Below, one piece after another: positions 1 to 9,078 of a DNA stretch of 64,000 nt. The stretch is from Caballeronia choica (lineage in GTDB: Bacteria; Pseudomonadota; Gammaproteobacteria; Burkholderiales; Burkholderiaceae): the NCBI RefSeq assembly GCF_001544535.1, contig NZ_FCON02000036.1, forward strand, positions 1-64,000. Direction: 5' to 3'. A program made the position numbers and the translations under genes. The notes beneath the pieces were generated by a model that was not told the origin of the DNA, made no database searches, and saw only the letters and a list, made by a program, of their open reading frames with translations. Numbering within the stretch: the stretch's first letter is position 1; each line of letters begins with the position of its first letter.

Positions 1-56
1 CCCCCGCCCCAAGCGCCAGCGAAAAACGCACTCCAACGCAAAAACACGGAAATTCG

Positions 57-2378
57 ATGGGAATCACAGACGATCTCTTCGCCGATCAGGAAGCCGCGCC
101 CGAAGGCGAGCAACTGACCCTCGGCGACTACGCCGAACGCGCCTACCTCGACTACGCGGTGAGCGTGGTGAAAGGCCGCGCGCTGCCCGACGTGTCGGAC
201 GGGCAGAAGCCCGTGCAGCGCCGCATCCTCTTCGCCATGAACGAAATGGGACTCGCCAATACGGCGAAGCCGGTGAAGTCGGCGCGCGTCGTCGGCGACG
301 TGCTCGGCAAGTATCACCCGCACGGCGACCAGTCGGCGTATGACGCGCTCGTGCGTCTCGCGCAGGACTTCTCGATGCGCTATCCGCTGATCGACGGCCA
401 GGGGAATTTCGGCTCGCGCGACGGCGACGGCGCAGCGGCGATGCGCTACACCGAAGCGCGCCTCACGCCGATCGCGAAGCTTCTGCTCGATGAAATCGAC
501 CAGGGCACCGTCGATTTCATGCCGAACTACGACGGCTCGTTCGAAGAGCCGAAGCTGCTGCCCGCGCGCCTGCCGTTCCTGCTGCTGAACGGCGCGTCGG
601 GCATCGCGGTCGGGCTCGCGACGGAAATCCCCTCGCACAACCTGCGCGAAGTCGCGGGCGCGGCGGTTGCGATGATCCGCGATCCAAAGATCAGCCACGC
701 GGCGCTGATGGACCGGATTCCCGGCCCGGACTTTCCGGGCGGCGGGCAGATCATCTCGTCGCAGGCGGAAATCGCGGCGGCATATGAAACGGGGCGCGGC
801 AGCCTCAAGGTCCGCGCGCGCTGGAAAATCGAAGACCTCGCGCGCGGGCAGTGGCAGCTCGTCATCACCGAACTGCCGCCGAGCACCTCGGGCCAGAAGG
901 TGCTCGAGGAAATCGAGGAACTGACGAACCCGAAGATCAAGCTCGGCAAGAAGGCGCTCTCGCCCGACCAGTTGCAGACCAAGCAGACGCTGCTCGCGCT
1001 CCTCGACACCGTGCGCGACGAATCCGGCAAGGACGCGCCGGTGCGCCTCGTGTTCGAGCCGAAGTCGAGCCGCATCGACCAGACCGAGTTCGTCAATTCG
1101 CTGCTCGCGCATACGAGCCTCGAATCGAACGCGGCGATCAACCTCGTGATGATCGGCACCGACGGCCGGCCGCGCCAGAAGGGGCTGACCGAGATCCTGC
1201 ACGAGTGGGTCGGCTTCCGCTTCACGACGGTCACGCGCCGCACGCAGCATCGTCTGGGCAAGGTCAACGACCGGATCCATATTCTCGAAGGGCGGATGAT
1301 CGTCTTCCTGAATATCGATGAAGTGATTAGCATCATCCGCGAAGCCGACGATCCGAAGCAGGCGCTGATTGCGCGGTTCGGCTTGTCCGAGCGCCAGGCC
1401 GACGACATCCTCGACATCCGTCTGCGTCAACTGGCGCGGATGGAGTCGATCAAGATCGAGCAGGAGCTGAAGGAATTGCGCGACGAAAAAGCCAAGCTCG
1501 AAGAACTGCTCAACAGCGACGCCGCGATGAAGCGTCTGCTCATCAAGGAAATCGAAGCCGATGCGAAGCAATACGGTGACGACCGGCGCACGCTGATCCA
1601 GCAGGAAAAGCGCGCGACGTTCGAGGCGCGCGTGGTCGATGAACCGGTGACCGTGGTCGTGTCGCAGAAGGGCTGGGTGCGCGCGCTGAAAGGCCACGGG
1701 CTCGACCCGGCGGGCTTCCAGTTCAAGGCCGGCGACGGCATCTACGCGGCGTTCCAGGCGCGCACGCCCGACATGCTGATCGCGTGGGGCAGCAACGGGC
1801 GCGTCTATTCGGTGCCGGTCGCGATGCTGCCGGGCGGACGCGGCGACGGCGTGCCGGTCACCTCGCTGATCGAACTCGAATCGGGATCGCACCTGCTGCA
1901 TTACTACGCGGCGTCGGTGGAGCAGCCGCTGCTGCTCGCGTCGAGCAACGGCTTTGGCTTCATCGCCAAACTCGGCGACATGGTGAGCCGCGTGAAGGCG
2001 GGCAAGTCGTTCATGACCATCGACGAAGGCGCGACGCCGCTGGCTCCAATGCCGGTCGTGCCGGACGCGACGCACATCGCGTGTCTGTCGTCGGGCGGAC
2101 GGCTGCTCGTGTTCGGCATGGACGAAATGAAGACGCTCGCGGGCGGCGGACGCGGCGTCATACTGATGGCGCTCGATGCGAAGGAGACGCTCAGGCAGGC
2201 GCTCGCGATCGATGCGAGCGGCGTGCTGATGATCGGCACCGGTCGCGGCGGCAAGCCGCGCGAGGAGAAACTCGCGGGCGGGGCGCTCGAACCGCACCTC
2301 GGCAAACGCGCGCGCAAGGGCCGGGCGCCGGATTCGACGATCAAGGTGAGCGAGTTGCGGCCGGTGTTCGAAGGCTGA
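57..2378 (+). CDS. parC: DNA topoisomerase IV subunit A
   Basis: Catalytic DNA-breaking subunit of topoisomerase IV, which with ParE decatenates replicated chromosomes in the cytoplasm. The 773-residue length is normal for the betaproteobacterial form. The breakage-reunion domain fills roughly residues 25-480, with the active-site tyrosine at Y131 in the RYTE motif, followed by a coiled-coil region around 420-510 and the C-terminal DNA-wrapping domain. In the quinolone-determining segment the E. coli Ser80 and Glu84 positions are Gln92 and Asp96. Only 56 bases precede it, so parE, expected upstream, is outside the window. ParC rather than GyrA is favoured by the short C-terminal domain and lack of a clear GyrA box; the assignment is confident. 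Confidence 0.96.
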   Translation: MGITDDLFADQEAAPEGEQLTLGDYAERAYLDYAVSVVKGRALPDVSDGQKPVQRRILFAMNEMGLANTAKPVKSARVVGDVLGKYHPHGDQSAYDALVRLAQDFSMRYPLIDGQGNFGSRDGDGAAAMRYTEARLTPIAKLLLDEIDQGTVDFMPNYDGSFEEPKLLPARLPFLLLNGASGIAVGLATEIPSHNLREVAGAAVAMIRDPKISHAALMDRIPGPDFPGGGQIISSQAEIAAAYETGRGSLKVRARWKIEDLARGQWQLVITELPPSTSGQKVLEEIEELTNPKIKLGKKALSPDQLQTKQTLLALLDTVRDESGKDAPVRLVFEPKSSRIDQTEFVNSLLAHTSLESNAAINLVMIGTDGRPRQKGLTEILHEWVGFRFTTVTRRTQHRLGKVNDRIHILEGRMIVFLNIDEVISIIREADDPKQALIARFGLSERQADDILDIRLRQLARMESIKIEQELKELRDEKAKLEELLNSDAAMKRLLIKEIEADAKQYGDDRRTLIQQEKRATFEARVVDEPVTVVVSQKGWVRALKGHGLDPAGFQFKAGDGIYAAFQARTPDMLIAWGSNGRVYSVPVAMLPGGRGDGVPVTSLIELESGSHLLHYYAASVEQPLLLASSNGFGFIAKLGDMVSRVKAGKSFMTIDEGATPLAPMPVVPDATHIACLSSGGRLLVFGMDEMKTLAGGGRGVILMALDAKETLRQALAIDASGVLMIGTGRGGKPREEKLAGGALEPHLGKRARKGRAPDSTIKVSELRPVFEG

Positions 2379-2390
2379 CATCACGCTCCG

Positions 2391-2425
2391 ACGCCGCGCT
2401 GTGTGAACGCAGCGCGGCGTTTCTT
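2391..2425 (+). terminator. Rho-independent terminator after parC
   Basis: A perfect 10-bp GC-rich stem (ACGCCGCGCT at 2391-2400 with its complement at 2411-2420) around a 10-nt loop is followed by TTCTT. It starts 12 bases after the parC stop codon. Confidence 0.75.
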
Positions 2426-2501
2426 CATGCAAAGCCGGAACTGGTCCGCCGGACGCCAGTCGAACGCCCAATCCCGCATCCGCTCAATCCATGGAAACTC
2501 A

Positions 2502-2960
2502 ATGACCAAAGCCATCGAAGTGGCGCTCTTCCTGCATTTGCTCGGCGTTGCCGTGTGGATCGGCGGAATGGTGTTCGCGAACTTCTGCCTGCGCCCCGCG
2601 CTCGGCGACCTCACGCCGCAAATGCGCCTGCCGTTGTGGGAAAGCGTCTTTGCGCGCTTCTTTAACTGGGTCGCGGCGTCGGTGCTCGTGATTTTATTGA
2701 CGGGCGGATTCTTGTTGACGCAGTACGGTGGTGCGCATGCCGCGTGGCCGCTGCACACGATGGCGGGGATCGGCATCGTGATGATGCTGCTCTTCGGGCA
2801 TATCCGGTTTGCCGTGTTTCCGCGCATCAGGCGCGCGGTGCAGGCGCAGAACTGGCCGGATGGCGCGCGCGCCGTTGGGACGGTGCGGCGCCTTGTGGTC
2901 GTGAATCTTGTGCTGGGTATCGTGACGGTGGGCGCGGCGGTCTTGTCACGGGGGATTTAG
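2502..2960 (+). CDS. CopD-like integral membrane protein
   Basis: A 152-residue inner-membrane protein with four predicted hydrophobic segments (about residues 5-27, 52-72, 80-98 and 128-148). The N-terminal pattern of a histidine inside the first helix followed by VWIGG is typical of the CopD / conserved integral membrane domain seen in copper-resistance and related small proteins. Metal transport is not shown by the sequence; no CopC or copper oxidase gene lies beside it. The start is placed at the ATG at 2502; an in-frame ATG at 2403 would add 33 polar residues overlapping the parC terminator and is unlikely. Confidence 0.8.
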   Translation: MTKAIEVALFLHLLGVAVWIGGMVFANFCLRPALGDLTPQMRLPLWESVFARFFNWVAASVLVILLTGGFLLTQYGGAHAAWPLHTMAGIGIVMMLLFGHIRFAVFPRIRRAVQAQNWPDGARAVGTVRRLVVVNLVLGIVTVGAAVLSRGI

Positions 2961-3008
2961 GTGCCGGCGCTGGTGTAAACAACCACCCCCAGGCGAAGCC
3001 AGCGACCC

Positions 3009-3977
3009 TCACCGCGTCCCCAGCCGCTCCGGCAACGAATACCGCTGCATCGTCCGTTCCATGCTGTCGAGAAAAGCCTGCTCCGCCGCGTTCATCTTGC
3101 GCGCGCGGTGCCAGAGCAAATGGATGTCGACGTCCGCCAGTCCTTCCTCCGGCGGCAAGCGCCACAAACGCTGCTGCGCGATGTCGTCGCGCACGATGTG
3201 CTCCGGCAGGCAGCCGATCCCATACCCCGCGAAAATCAGCCGCCTCACTTCGTCGAGACTCGGCGACGCCGCCACGATTCTTCCCGTGAAGCCGCGCTGA
3301 TCCCGAAACACGGTCAGCGGCGAAAGACTGTCGCCGATCTGGTCGCTCGTGAACGACACGAAATTCTCGGCGAGCAGGTCGTCCATCGTGAGCGCCTGCC
3401 GCCCGAACAGCCGATGATGCCGCCCGCAAAAAATCGCGTAGCGCTGGCGCAGGAAGCAGCGCTGCTCGAGCTTGTCGACGGGCGTGCGGCACAGGCCGAG
3501 CCCCGCCGTCGCCGTCTTTTGCAGCAGCGACGAAATGATGTCCGACGAGCGCATCACCTCGATATGCAAGTCGATACGCGGATACGTTCGATGAAACTCC
3601 GCGAGAAATTCGTCGTACACGGCCGAATCGATCCGGCTCACGGAGAGCAGGCGAATCGAGCCGGTGATGTCGTCGGTGCGGTCGTCGAGTTCGGTTTCGA
3701 GCCGCGACATATGGCCGTAGATATCGCTCGCGATGCGGTACACCTCCTCGCCGGCGCGCGTCGGCTCGAAATGCGGCCCGCGCCGCTGGATCAGGTTGCG
3801 CCCGAGCGTATCTTCGAGACGCTTGAGCGCCTGGCTGACGGCCGGCTGCGTAAGGTGCAGCCGAGCGGCGGCGCGGCTCACGCTGCGCTCCTGCATGATC
3901 ACGAGGAATGTGCGCAGCAGGTTCCAGTCGAGCCTGTCGTTGAGAAAGCGCGCGACATCGGCGCGAAGCTGGGTCAT
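3009..3977 (-). CDS. LysR-family transcriptional regulator
   Basis: A 322-residue LysR-type activator/repressor. The winged helix-turn-helix lies at about residues 15-75 (SVSRAAARLHLTQPAVSQAL is the recognition region), followed by the two-lobed substrate-binding domain to about residue 305. It is transcribed away from the transporter/M20/deacetylase unit that starts at 4122, the usual arrangement for a LysR protein controlling a divergent catabolic unit; the inducer would then be a substrate or intermediate of that unit. An open frame continues upstream as far as 6227 on this strand, but it is antisense to real genes, and the ATG at 3977 opens exactly where LysR homology begins. Confidence 0.92.
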   Translation of the reverse strand: MTQLRADVARFLNDRLDWNLLRTFLVIMQERSVSRAAARLHLTQPAVSQALKRLEDTLGRNLIQRRGPHFEPTRAGEEVYRIASDIYGHMSRLETELDDRTDDITGSIRLLSVSRIDSAVYDEFLAEFHRTYPRIDLHIEVMRSSDIISSLLQKTATAGLGLCRTPVDKLEQRCFLRQRYAIFCGRHHRLFGRQALTMDDLLAENFVSFTSDQIGDSLSPLTVFRDQRGFTGRIVAASPSLDEVRRLIFAGYGIGCLPEHIVRDDIAQQRLWRLPPEEGLADVDIHLLWHRARKMNAAEQAFLDSMERTMQRYSLPERLGTR

Positions 3978-3991
3978 CGGTGTGTCCTGGA

Positions 3992-4008
3992 TATAAGCCA
4001 GATTTATA
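3992..4008. promoter_or_regulatory. Candidate LysR-type operator
   Basis: Inverted repeat TATAA-N7-TTATA in the divergent intergenic region, matching the T-N11-A form of LysR-family boxes and lying just upstream of the regulator start at 3977. It probably overlaps the regulator's own -10 region (TATAAA on the minus strand), which suggests autoregulation as well as control of the plus-strand unit. Based on pattern only. Confidence 0.45.
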
Positions 4009-4029
4009 CGAGAGATAATAAACCGAAAT

Positions 4030-4058
4030 TTGACTAATGTTTTATGGCTGGCGATAAA
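4030..4058 (+). promoter_or_regulatory. Sigma-70-like promoter of the transporter/M20/deacetylase unit
   Basis: TTGACT at 4030-4035 and GATAAA at 4053-4058 are separated by 17 bases. The expected transcription start is near 4065, downstream of the ATG at 4044, which argues that the ATG is not the transporter start. Confidence 0.55.
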
Positions 4059-4121
4059 ACGGTCATCCCACGCCGGCTCGTTCGAAGCGAGACGCGGCCC
4101 GAACCACGACAGGAGCCTTCG

Positions 4122-5432
4122 TTGAGTCCATCCCAGCACACAACCCGCCAGCCGGTGCGAGCCGCGGCTGCGGCGTTCATCGGCACGATGATCGAGTGGT
4201 ACGACTTCTACATCTACGCGACCGCCGCCGCGCTCGTGTTCGGCGAGCTGTACTTCCCGTCGCACGATCCGTTCGTCAGCACGATGGCATCGTTCGCCAC
4301 CTTCGCGGTCGGCTTCTTCGCGCGGCCGCTGGGCGGCCTGATCTTCGGCCATCTCGGAGACAAGATCGGCCGCAAGAAAGCGCTGATGACCACGCTGATG
4401 ATGATGGGCGTCGCGACGGTGTGCGTCGGTCTGCTGCCGAGCTACACCAAGGTCGGCCTGCTCGCGCCGGTGCTGCTCGTGCTGCTGCGCGTGGTGCAGG
4501 GCGTCGCGGTCGGCGGCGAGTGGGGCGGTGCGGTGCTGATGGCCGGCGAACATGCGCCCGAAGGTCGCCGTACGTTCTTCGCGTCGTTCGCGCAACTCGG
4601 CAGTCCGGCCGGCCTGATCCTGTCGCTGGTCGCGTTCCGCGCGGTGACGTCGATGGACCACGCCGACTTCATCGCGTGGGGCTGGCGCCTGCCGTTTCTG
4701 GCGAGCGCGGTGCTGCTCGCGGTCGGCATCTTCATCCGGCTCGGCGTGAACGAGTCGCCGGAATTCGAGCGCGAGAAGCAGTCGAAGCGCACCGTCGAGT
4801 TGCCGATGGCCGAAGTGTTCCGCACGTCGGGTGCGCTCGTCGCGCTGTGCATCGGCGCGAACACGATCGGCATCGCGGGCGTCTACTTCACCAACACGTT
4901 CATGATCTCGTACACGACCCAGTACGTCGGCGTGACGAAATCGCTGATCCTCGATTGCCTGTTCGCCGTGGCGATCATCCAGTTCCTCGTGCAGCCGCTC
5001 GCCGCGTATCTCGCCGAAAAACTCGGCGGCGCGCGTTTCCTCAAGCTCGCGGCCGCCTGCGCGATGGTCTCGCCGTACCCGATGTTCATCCTGGTGCAGA
5101 GCGGCAACAGGGTTTCGATGATCGTCGGCATCGCGCTCGCGGTGATCTGCATGGCGAGCTTCTATTCGGTGATCGCGGGCTTCGTCTCGGGCGTGTTCCC
5201 GACGCACGTGCGCTACTCCGCGATCTCGCTGTCGTATCAGGTGTGCGGGGCTATCGCCGGCGGCCTGACGCCGCTCTTCGGCACGTATCTCGCGCACCGC
5301 TTCGTCGGCCAGTGGTGGCCGCTCGCGGTGTTCTACACGTGTCTCGCGGGGCTGTCGTTCGTGTGTGTCGTCGCGCTCGATGCGCTCAAGCACCGCCGCG
5401 CCGATGCGCTCGACGCCGTGCCGTCCCATTGA
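4122..5432 (+). CDS. MFS transporter, metabolite:H+ symporter (MHS) family
   Basis: A 436-residue, 12-helix inner-membrane symporter. The signature EWYDFYIYATAAALVFG in the first helix and the loop 2-3 motif GHLGDKIGRKKA place it in the MHS branch (ProP, KgtP, ShiA relatives), which import small metabolites with protons. The TTG at 4122 is chosen as start because AGGAG lies 6 bases upstream; the in-frame ATG at 4044 sits between the promoter boxes. It is first in a unit with an M20 amidohydrolase 24 bases downstream and a deacetylase-like enzyme, so it probably imports their substrate, perhaps a carbamoylated or acylated amine or amino acid. The exact substrate cannot be read from the sequence. 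Confidence 0.88.
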   Translation: MSPSQHTTRQPVRAAAAAFIGTMIEWYDFYIYATAAALVFGELYFPSHDPFVSTMASFATFAVGFFARPLGGLIFGHLGDKIGRKKALMTTLMMMGVATVCVGLLPSYTKVGLLAPVLLVLLRVVQGVAVGGEWGGAVLMAGEHAPEGRRTFFASFAQLGSPAGLILSLVAFRAVTSMDHADFIAWGWRLPFLASAVLLAVGIFIRLGVNESPEFEREKQSKRTVELPMAEVFRTSGALVALCIGANTIGIAGVYFTNTFMISYTTQYVGVTKSLILDCLFAVAIIQFLVQPLAAYLAEKLGGARFLKLAAACAMVSPYPMFILVQSGNRVSMIVGIALAVICMASFYSVIAGFVSGVFPTHVRYSAISLSYQVCGAIAGGLTPLFGTYLAHRFVGQWWPLAVFYTCLAGLSFVCVVALDALKHRRADALDAVPSH

Positions 5433-5456
5433 AGTCCCCACGAGGAATCTGAACTC

Positions 5457-6701
5457 ATGTTGCAAGTGAACGGCCCGCGTCTGTGGGCGAGCCTGATGGA
5501 AATGGCGCAAGTGGGCGCGACGGACAAGGGCGGCGTGCGGCGACTCGCGCTCACCGACGAAGACCGCCGCGGCCGCGATTTCTTTGCGAAGTGGTGCCGC
5601 GAGGCGGGCATGACGGTGAGCGTTGACCAAGCCGGCAACCTGTTTGCGCGCCGCGAAGGCGCGAACCCGATGCAAAAGCCTGTCCTGATCGGCAGTCACC
5701 TCGATACGCAGCCGGAGGGCGGGCGCTTCGACGGCGTCTACGGCGTGCTCGCCGCGCTCGAACTCGTGCGCACGCTGAACGACCACGGCATCGTGACCGG
5801 CAAGCCGATCGAAATCGTCTCGTGGACCAACGAGGAAGGCGCGCGCTTCACGCCGGCGATGCTCGGCTCGGCGGTGTTCGTCGGCGCGACGCCGTTGCAG
5901 ACTGCGCTCGACACGAAGGACGCAGACGGCGTGAGCTTGCGCGATGCGCTCGGGCAATGCGGCTATGCGGGCACGCGCAAGGCGACCGGCCAGCCCGTCG
6001 ACGCGTACTTCGAGGCGCACATCGAGCAGGGCCCGGTGCTGGAAAGCCACGGCAATCCGATCGGCGTCGTCACGGGCGGGCAGGCGATCCGCTGGCTCGA
6101 CGTGAATGTGACGGGCGTCGCCGCGCACGCCGGCACGACGCCGATGCCGTATCGCCGCGACGCGCTGTTCGCGAGCGCCGACATGGCGCTGCAACTCGAA
6201 GCGGTCGCCGCGCGTTTCGCGCCGCAAGGTCTCGTCACGATCGGACAGGTCGCGATTCCGAACTCATCGCGCAACACGATTGCGGGACGCGTCGGGTTCA
6301 CGGTCGACCTGCGTCATCCCGACGACGCGCAAATCGACGCGATGGAGCGCGACGTGCGCGAAGCGTTCGACAAGATCGCGCGAACACGCGGTCTCGAAGT
6401 CGCCATCGATAGCTATTGGACGAGTCCCGCGACGCCGTTCGATGCGGAGTGCGTCGCGCTGGTCCAGGAAGCCGTGACGAAGCTCGGCTACCCTCACGAG
6501 CGGATCGTGAGCGGCGCGGGCCACGACGCGATCCACTTGGCCCGTCACGTGCCGACGGCGATGGTGTTCATCCCGTGCGTCCACGGCCTCTCGCACAACG
6601 AAGCCGAGGATGCGCTGCCGGAAGACGTCACGTGCGGCGCGAACGTGCTGCTGAATGCGGTGCTCGCGCGGGCAGTCGCGCACGTCCCCGTCGACGCTTG
6701 A
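5457..6701 (+). CDS. M20-family Zn-dependent amidohydrolase (allantoate amidohydrolase / N-carbamoyl-L-amino-acid hydrolase type)
   Basis: A 414-residue cytosolic dinuclear metal hydrolase. Metal and catalytic motifs are in the family order: GSHLDTQPEGGRFDG (about residues 79-93), the EE pair in TNEEGARF, HIEQGPVLE in the dimerisation region, and GLSHNEAED near the C-terminus. The family cleaves N-carbamoyl amino acids, allantoate or ureidoglycolate, releasing CO2 and ammonia or urea-type products. It lies 24 bases after the transporter and 15 bases before the deacetylase-like gene, so the three are probably co-transcribed. No hydantoinase or allantoinase is adjacent, so allantoate versus carbamoyl-amino-acid specificity stays open. 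Confidence 0.9.
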   Translation: MLQVNGPRLWASLMEMAQVGATDKGGVRRLALTDEDRRGRDFFAKWCREAGMTVSVDQAGNLFARREGANPMQKPVLIGSHLDTQPEGGRFDGVYGVLAALELVRTLNDHGIVTGKPIEIVSWTNEEGARFTPAMLGSAVFVGATPLQTALDTKDADGVSLRDALGQCGYAGTRKATGQPVDAYFEAHIEQGPVLESHGNPIGVVTGGQAIRWLDVNVTGVAAHAGTTPMPYRRDALFASADMALQLEAVAARFAPQGLVTIGQVAIPNSSRNTIAGRVGFTVDLRHPDDAQIDAMERDVREAFDKIARTRGLEVAIDSYWTSPATPFDAECVALVQEAVTKLGYPHERIVSGAGHDAIHLARHVPTAMVFIPCVHGLSHNEAEDALPEDVTCGANVLLNAVLARAVAHVPVDA

Positions 6702-6716
6702 AAAAGGAACCTGACG

Positions 6717-7748
6717 ATGCTGACTTATTTCCATCCCGAGCAGTTGAAACACCATCCGCGCACGTACTTGTCGCGCGGCCAGATGCGCACGCCGCAGGAA
6801 GTGCCCGAGCGCGCGTTGAGGCTCGTCGAGGCGGCGAAGTCGCTTGATTTCGACGTGCGCGAACCGGCGGATTTCGGCCACAAGCCGCTCGCGGCCGTTC
6901 ATGGCATGAACTATCTGCGCTTCCTGGAGGAAGCGCATGCCGAGTGGAAGAAGGTCCCGCAGGACTGGGGCGACGAAGTGATGTCGAACATTTATGTGCG
7001 CGAGGGCAACCCGTTGCGCGGCGTGCTGGGCCGAGCGGCGCGCTATCTCGCCGATGGCAGTTGCCCGATCGGGCCGGATACGTATGTGTCGGCGTACTGG
7101 TCGGCGCAATGTGCGGTGGCGGCGGCCGCGGCGCTCAATGAGGGCGCGCGCGAGGCGTATGCGTTGTGCCGGCCGCCGGGGCATCATGCGCGCGCGGAAG
7201 CGGCGGGCGGCTTCTGTTATCTGAACAACGCGGCGATTGCGGCGCAGGCGTTACGGGAGCGCTTTGGCCGCGTCGCGATCCTCGATACCGACATGCATCA
7301 CGGCCAGGGCGTGCAGGAGATTTTCTACGGCCGCGACGACGTGCTGTACGTCTCGATTCACGGCGATCCGACGAACTTCTATCCGGTCGTGGCGGGTTAC
7401 GAGGACGAGCGCGGAGCGGGCGAAGGCGACGGTTACAACATCAACCTGCCGATGCCGCATGGGTCGGGCGAAGAGGTGTTCTTCGATCAGCTCGAGGTGG
7501 CGTTGCGCGCCGTGAAGAGGTTCCAGCCGGATGCGCTGGTGCTTGCGCTCGGGTTCGATATTTATAAGGACGATCCGCAGGCAATGGTCGCGGTGACGAC
7601 GGAAGGCTTTGGGCGGCTTGGCGGCGCGATCGGCGGGCTCGGGTTGCCGACGGTGATCGTGCAGGAAGGGGGCTACCACATCGATAGTCTTCGCGATAAC
7701 GCGCGGGCGTTTTTTGGTGGGTTTTCGAGGGGGGGCGCTGGCGGGTGA
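6717..7748 (+). CDS. Histone-deacetylase-superfamily amidohydrolase (acetylpolyamine amidohydrolase-like)
   Basis: A 343-residue class II arginase/deacetylase-fold enzyme. The catalytic His pair is H156-H157 in PPGHHA, the zinc ligands are D190/D192 and H194 in DTDMHHGQG, and D281 in GFD; a glycine-rich EGGYH motif closes the pocket. Bacterial relatives remove acetyl groups from acetylated polyamines or other small amines. As the last gene of the transporter/M20 unit it probably takes part in breakdown of an N-acylated amine. The 3' end, from 7734, enters the left copy of a large inverted repeat, so the last few residues (GGAGG) are encoded by repeat sequence. Confidence 0.88.
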   Translation: MLTYFHPEQLKHHPRTYLSRGQMRTPQEVPERALRLVEAAKSLDFDVREPADFGHKPLAAVHGMNYLRFLEEAHAEWKKVPQDWGDEVMSNIYVREGNPLRGVLGRAARYLADGSCPIGPDTYVSAYWSAQCAVAAAAALNEGAREAYALCRPPGHHARAEAAGGFCYLNNAAIAAQALRERFGRVAILDTDMHHGQGVQEIFYGRDDVLYVSIHGDPTNFYPVVAGYEDERGAGEGDGYNINLPMPHGSGEEVFFDQLEVALRAVKRFQPDALVLALGFDIYKDDPQAMVAVTTEGFGRLGGAIGGLGLPTVIVQEGGYHIDSLRDNARAFFGGFSRGGAGG

Positions 7749-8040
7749 GGTTTGGGTGTTTACGCCGTTTGATGGTTTTTGCGCTTCTGTGGAACTTGGT
7801 TTGGTGTTGGTTTATTTGCTCTGCCCCTGTCCGGGGCGGGACTCACTTTCTTTGCTGCTGCAAAGAAAGTAAGCAAAGAAAGCAGCTTCACAACGCCAAT
7901 CCTTGCCAGTCGCCGCTAGACCGTTATGTCGGAGTGGTCCAACCGGGGGAGTGTCGTTAGCGGGGTTTTAGCGTTGTTGGCATGTAGAAAAGGTACGGGC
8001 GTCGCACCGCTACACAGAGTGGACCAGCAGTCATACATCC
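7734..8040 (+). repeat. Long inverted repeat, left copy
   Basis: About 307 bases that recur, with scattered mismatches, in inverted orientation at 8180-8487. It contains two internal hairpins: GCCCC-TGTC-GGGGC near 7820, and ACTTTCTTTG (7845-7854) with its complement (7861-7870) around CTGCTG. The whole 7749-8490 interval holds no believable gene; the short frames in it read the same Cys/Lys-rich peptide in both copies. Confidence 0.85.
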
Positions 8041-8179
8041 AGTCTCGCGCTACGCGCTCACCCGTCAGGCAAAACCGAAATACGAAACCATCGCTATATC
8101 ACCATCCGATGTTCTTGCTTGCTGCATGCTTCAATTCACCGCTAGCAGACCTGTCGTCGGGCACGAAGTGCCATGACGG

Positions 8180-8487
8180 ATGAATGACTGCTGATCCACT
8201 CCGTGTCGCGGTGCGACGTGCGCGCCTCTTCTACATGCCAACAACGATGAAACTCCGCTAACGACACTCCCCCGGTTGGACCACTCCGAGGGCGCGGTCT
8301 GGAGGCGCATGGCAAGGATTGGCGTTGGAAAGCTGCTTTCTTTGCTTACTTTCTTTGCAGCAGCAAAGAAAGTGAGTCCCGCCCCGGACAGGGGCAGAGC
8401 AAATAAACCAACACCAAACCAAGTTCCATAGAAGCGCAAAACCATCAAACGGCGTAAACGACCCAACCGCAACCCCAAGCGCCAGCG
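8180..8487 (-). repeat. Long inverted repeat, right copy
   Basis: Reverse-complement copy of 7734-8040, separated from it by a 139-base spacer (8041-8179) in which I see no gene. It carries the same ACTTTCTTTG hairpin at 8348-8373 and ends next to the stop codon of the LOG gene, so both copies point their outer ends at gene ends. No terminal repeats, target duplication or transposase are visible. Confidence 0.85.
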
Positions 8488-8490
8488 CCC

Positions 8491-9078
8491 TCAAACCACA
8501 TTACGCTTCTCAGTCCACTTATCCCGCACCGTCGGCACAAACCGCTGGAGCAATGCGATCATCGCAGCCGGATCACCGGCTACCTGCAGCATATCGAGAT
8601 ACGCCGCCCGCATGAACCCTTCCTCGACGGTGTGCCGCAGCATCGCCAGCAGCGGATCGTAATACCCATCCACATCGAGCAACGCGACCGGCTTCCGGTG
8701 ATAGCCAAGCTGCGCCCACGTATAGACCTCGAACAACTCCTCGAACGTACCGACACCCCCCGGCATCGCGACAAACGCATCCGACAGATCGGCCATCTTC
8801 TTCTTGCGCTCGTGCATGTCCGGCACGACATGCAACTCGGTGAGATCGGTATGGCCGACTTCCTTGTTCAGCAGCAACTCGGGAATCACGCCGACCGCGC
8901 GTCCGCCGCACGCGAGCACCTCATCGGCGATGAGCCCCATCAGCCCGACGCGTCCGCCGCCATAGACCAGCGACATGTCCGCTTCCACCAGCGCACGGCC
9001 GAACGCCTTCGCGGCTTCGGCATAAACAGGTTTGGCTCCGTTCGAGGAGCCGCAATACACACAGACCGCCTTGATCAT
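8491..9078 (-). CDS. LOG family protein (putative cytokinin riboside 5'-monophosphate phosphoribohydrolase)
   Basis: A 195-residue Rossmann-like protein with the LOG signature PGGVGTFEE (about residues 105-113) and the N-terminal CVYCGSS phosphate-binding strand. LOG enzymes hydrolyse N-glycosidic bonds of nucleoside monophosphates; in most bacteria the physiological substrate is uncertain. The ATG at 9078 overlaps the TGA of the TetR gene (ATGA), so the pair is translationally coupled. The longer open frame to 9555 is antisense-like read-through of the TetR gene in another frame. Confidence 0.9.
   Translation of the reverse strand: MIKAVCVYCGSSNGAKPVYAEAAKAFGRALVEADMSLVYGGGRVGLMGLIADEVLACGGRAVGVIPELLLNKEVGHTDLTELHVVPDMHERKKKMADLSDAFVAMPGGVGTFEELFEVYTWAQLGYHRKPVALLDVDGYYDPLLAMLRHTVEEGFMRAAYLDMLQVAGDPAAMIALLQRFVPTVRDKWTEKRNVV

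Noticed and set aside
3978-6227. Very long Arg/His-rich open frame on the minus strand running upstream from the LysR gene
   Set aside because: It is antisense to the transporter and M20 genes, has shadow-like composition caused by GC-rich third positions, and only the part below 3977 has LysR similarity.
7745-7960. Small Cys/Lys-rich frames inside the inverted repeats, with near-identical peptides in both copies (also 8258-8494 minus)
   Set aside because: The identity comes from the repeat itself; no ribosome sites, and the peptides span hairpin DNA. Such frames are commonly mis-annotated as hypothetical proteins.
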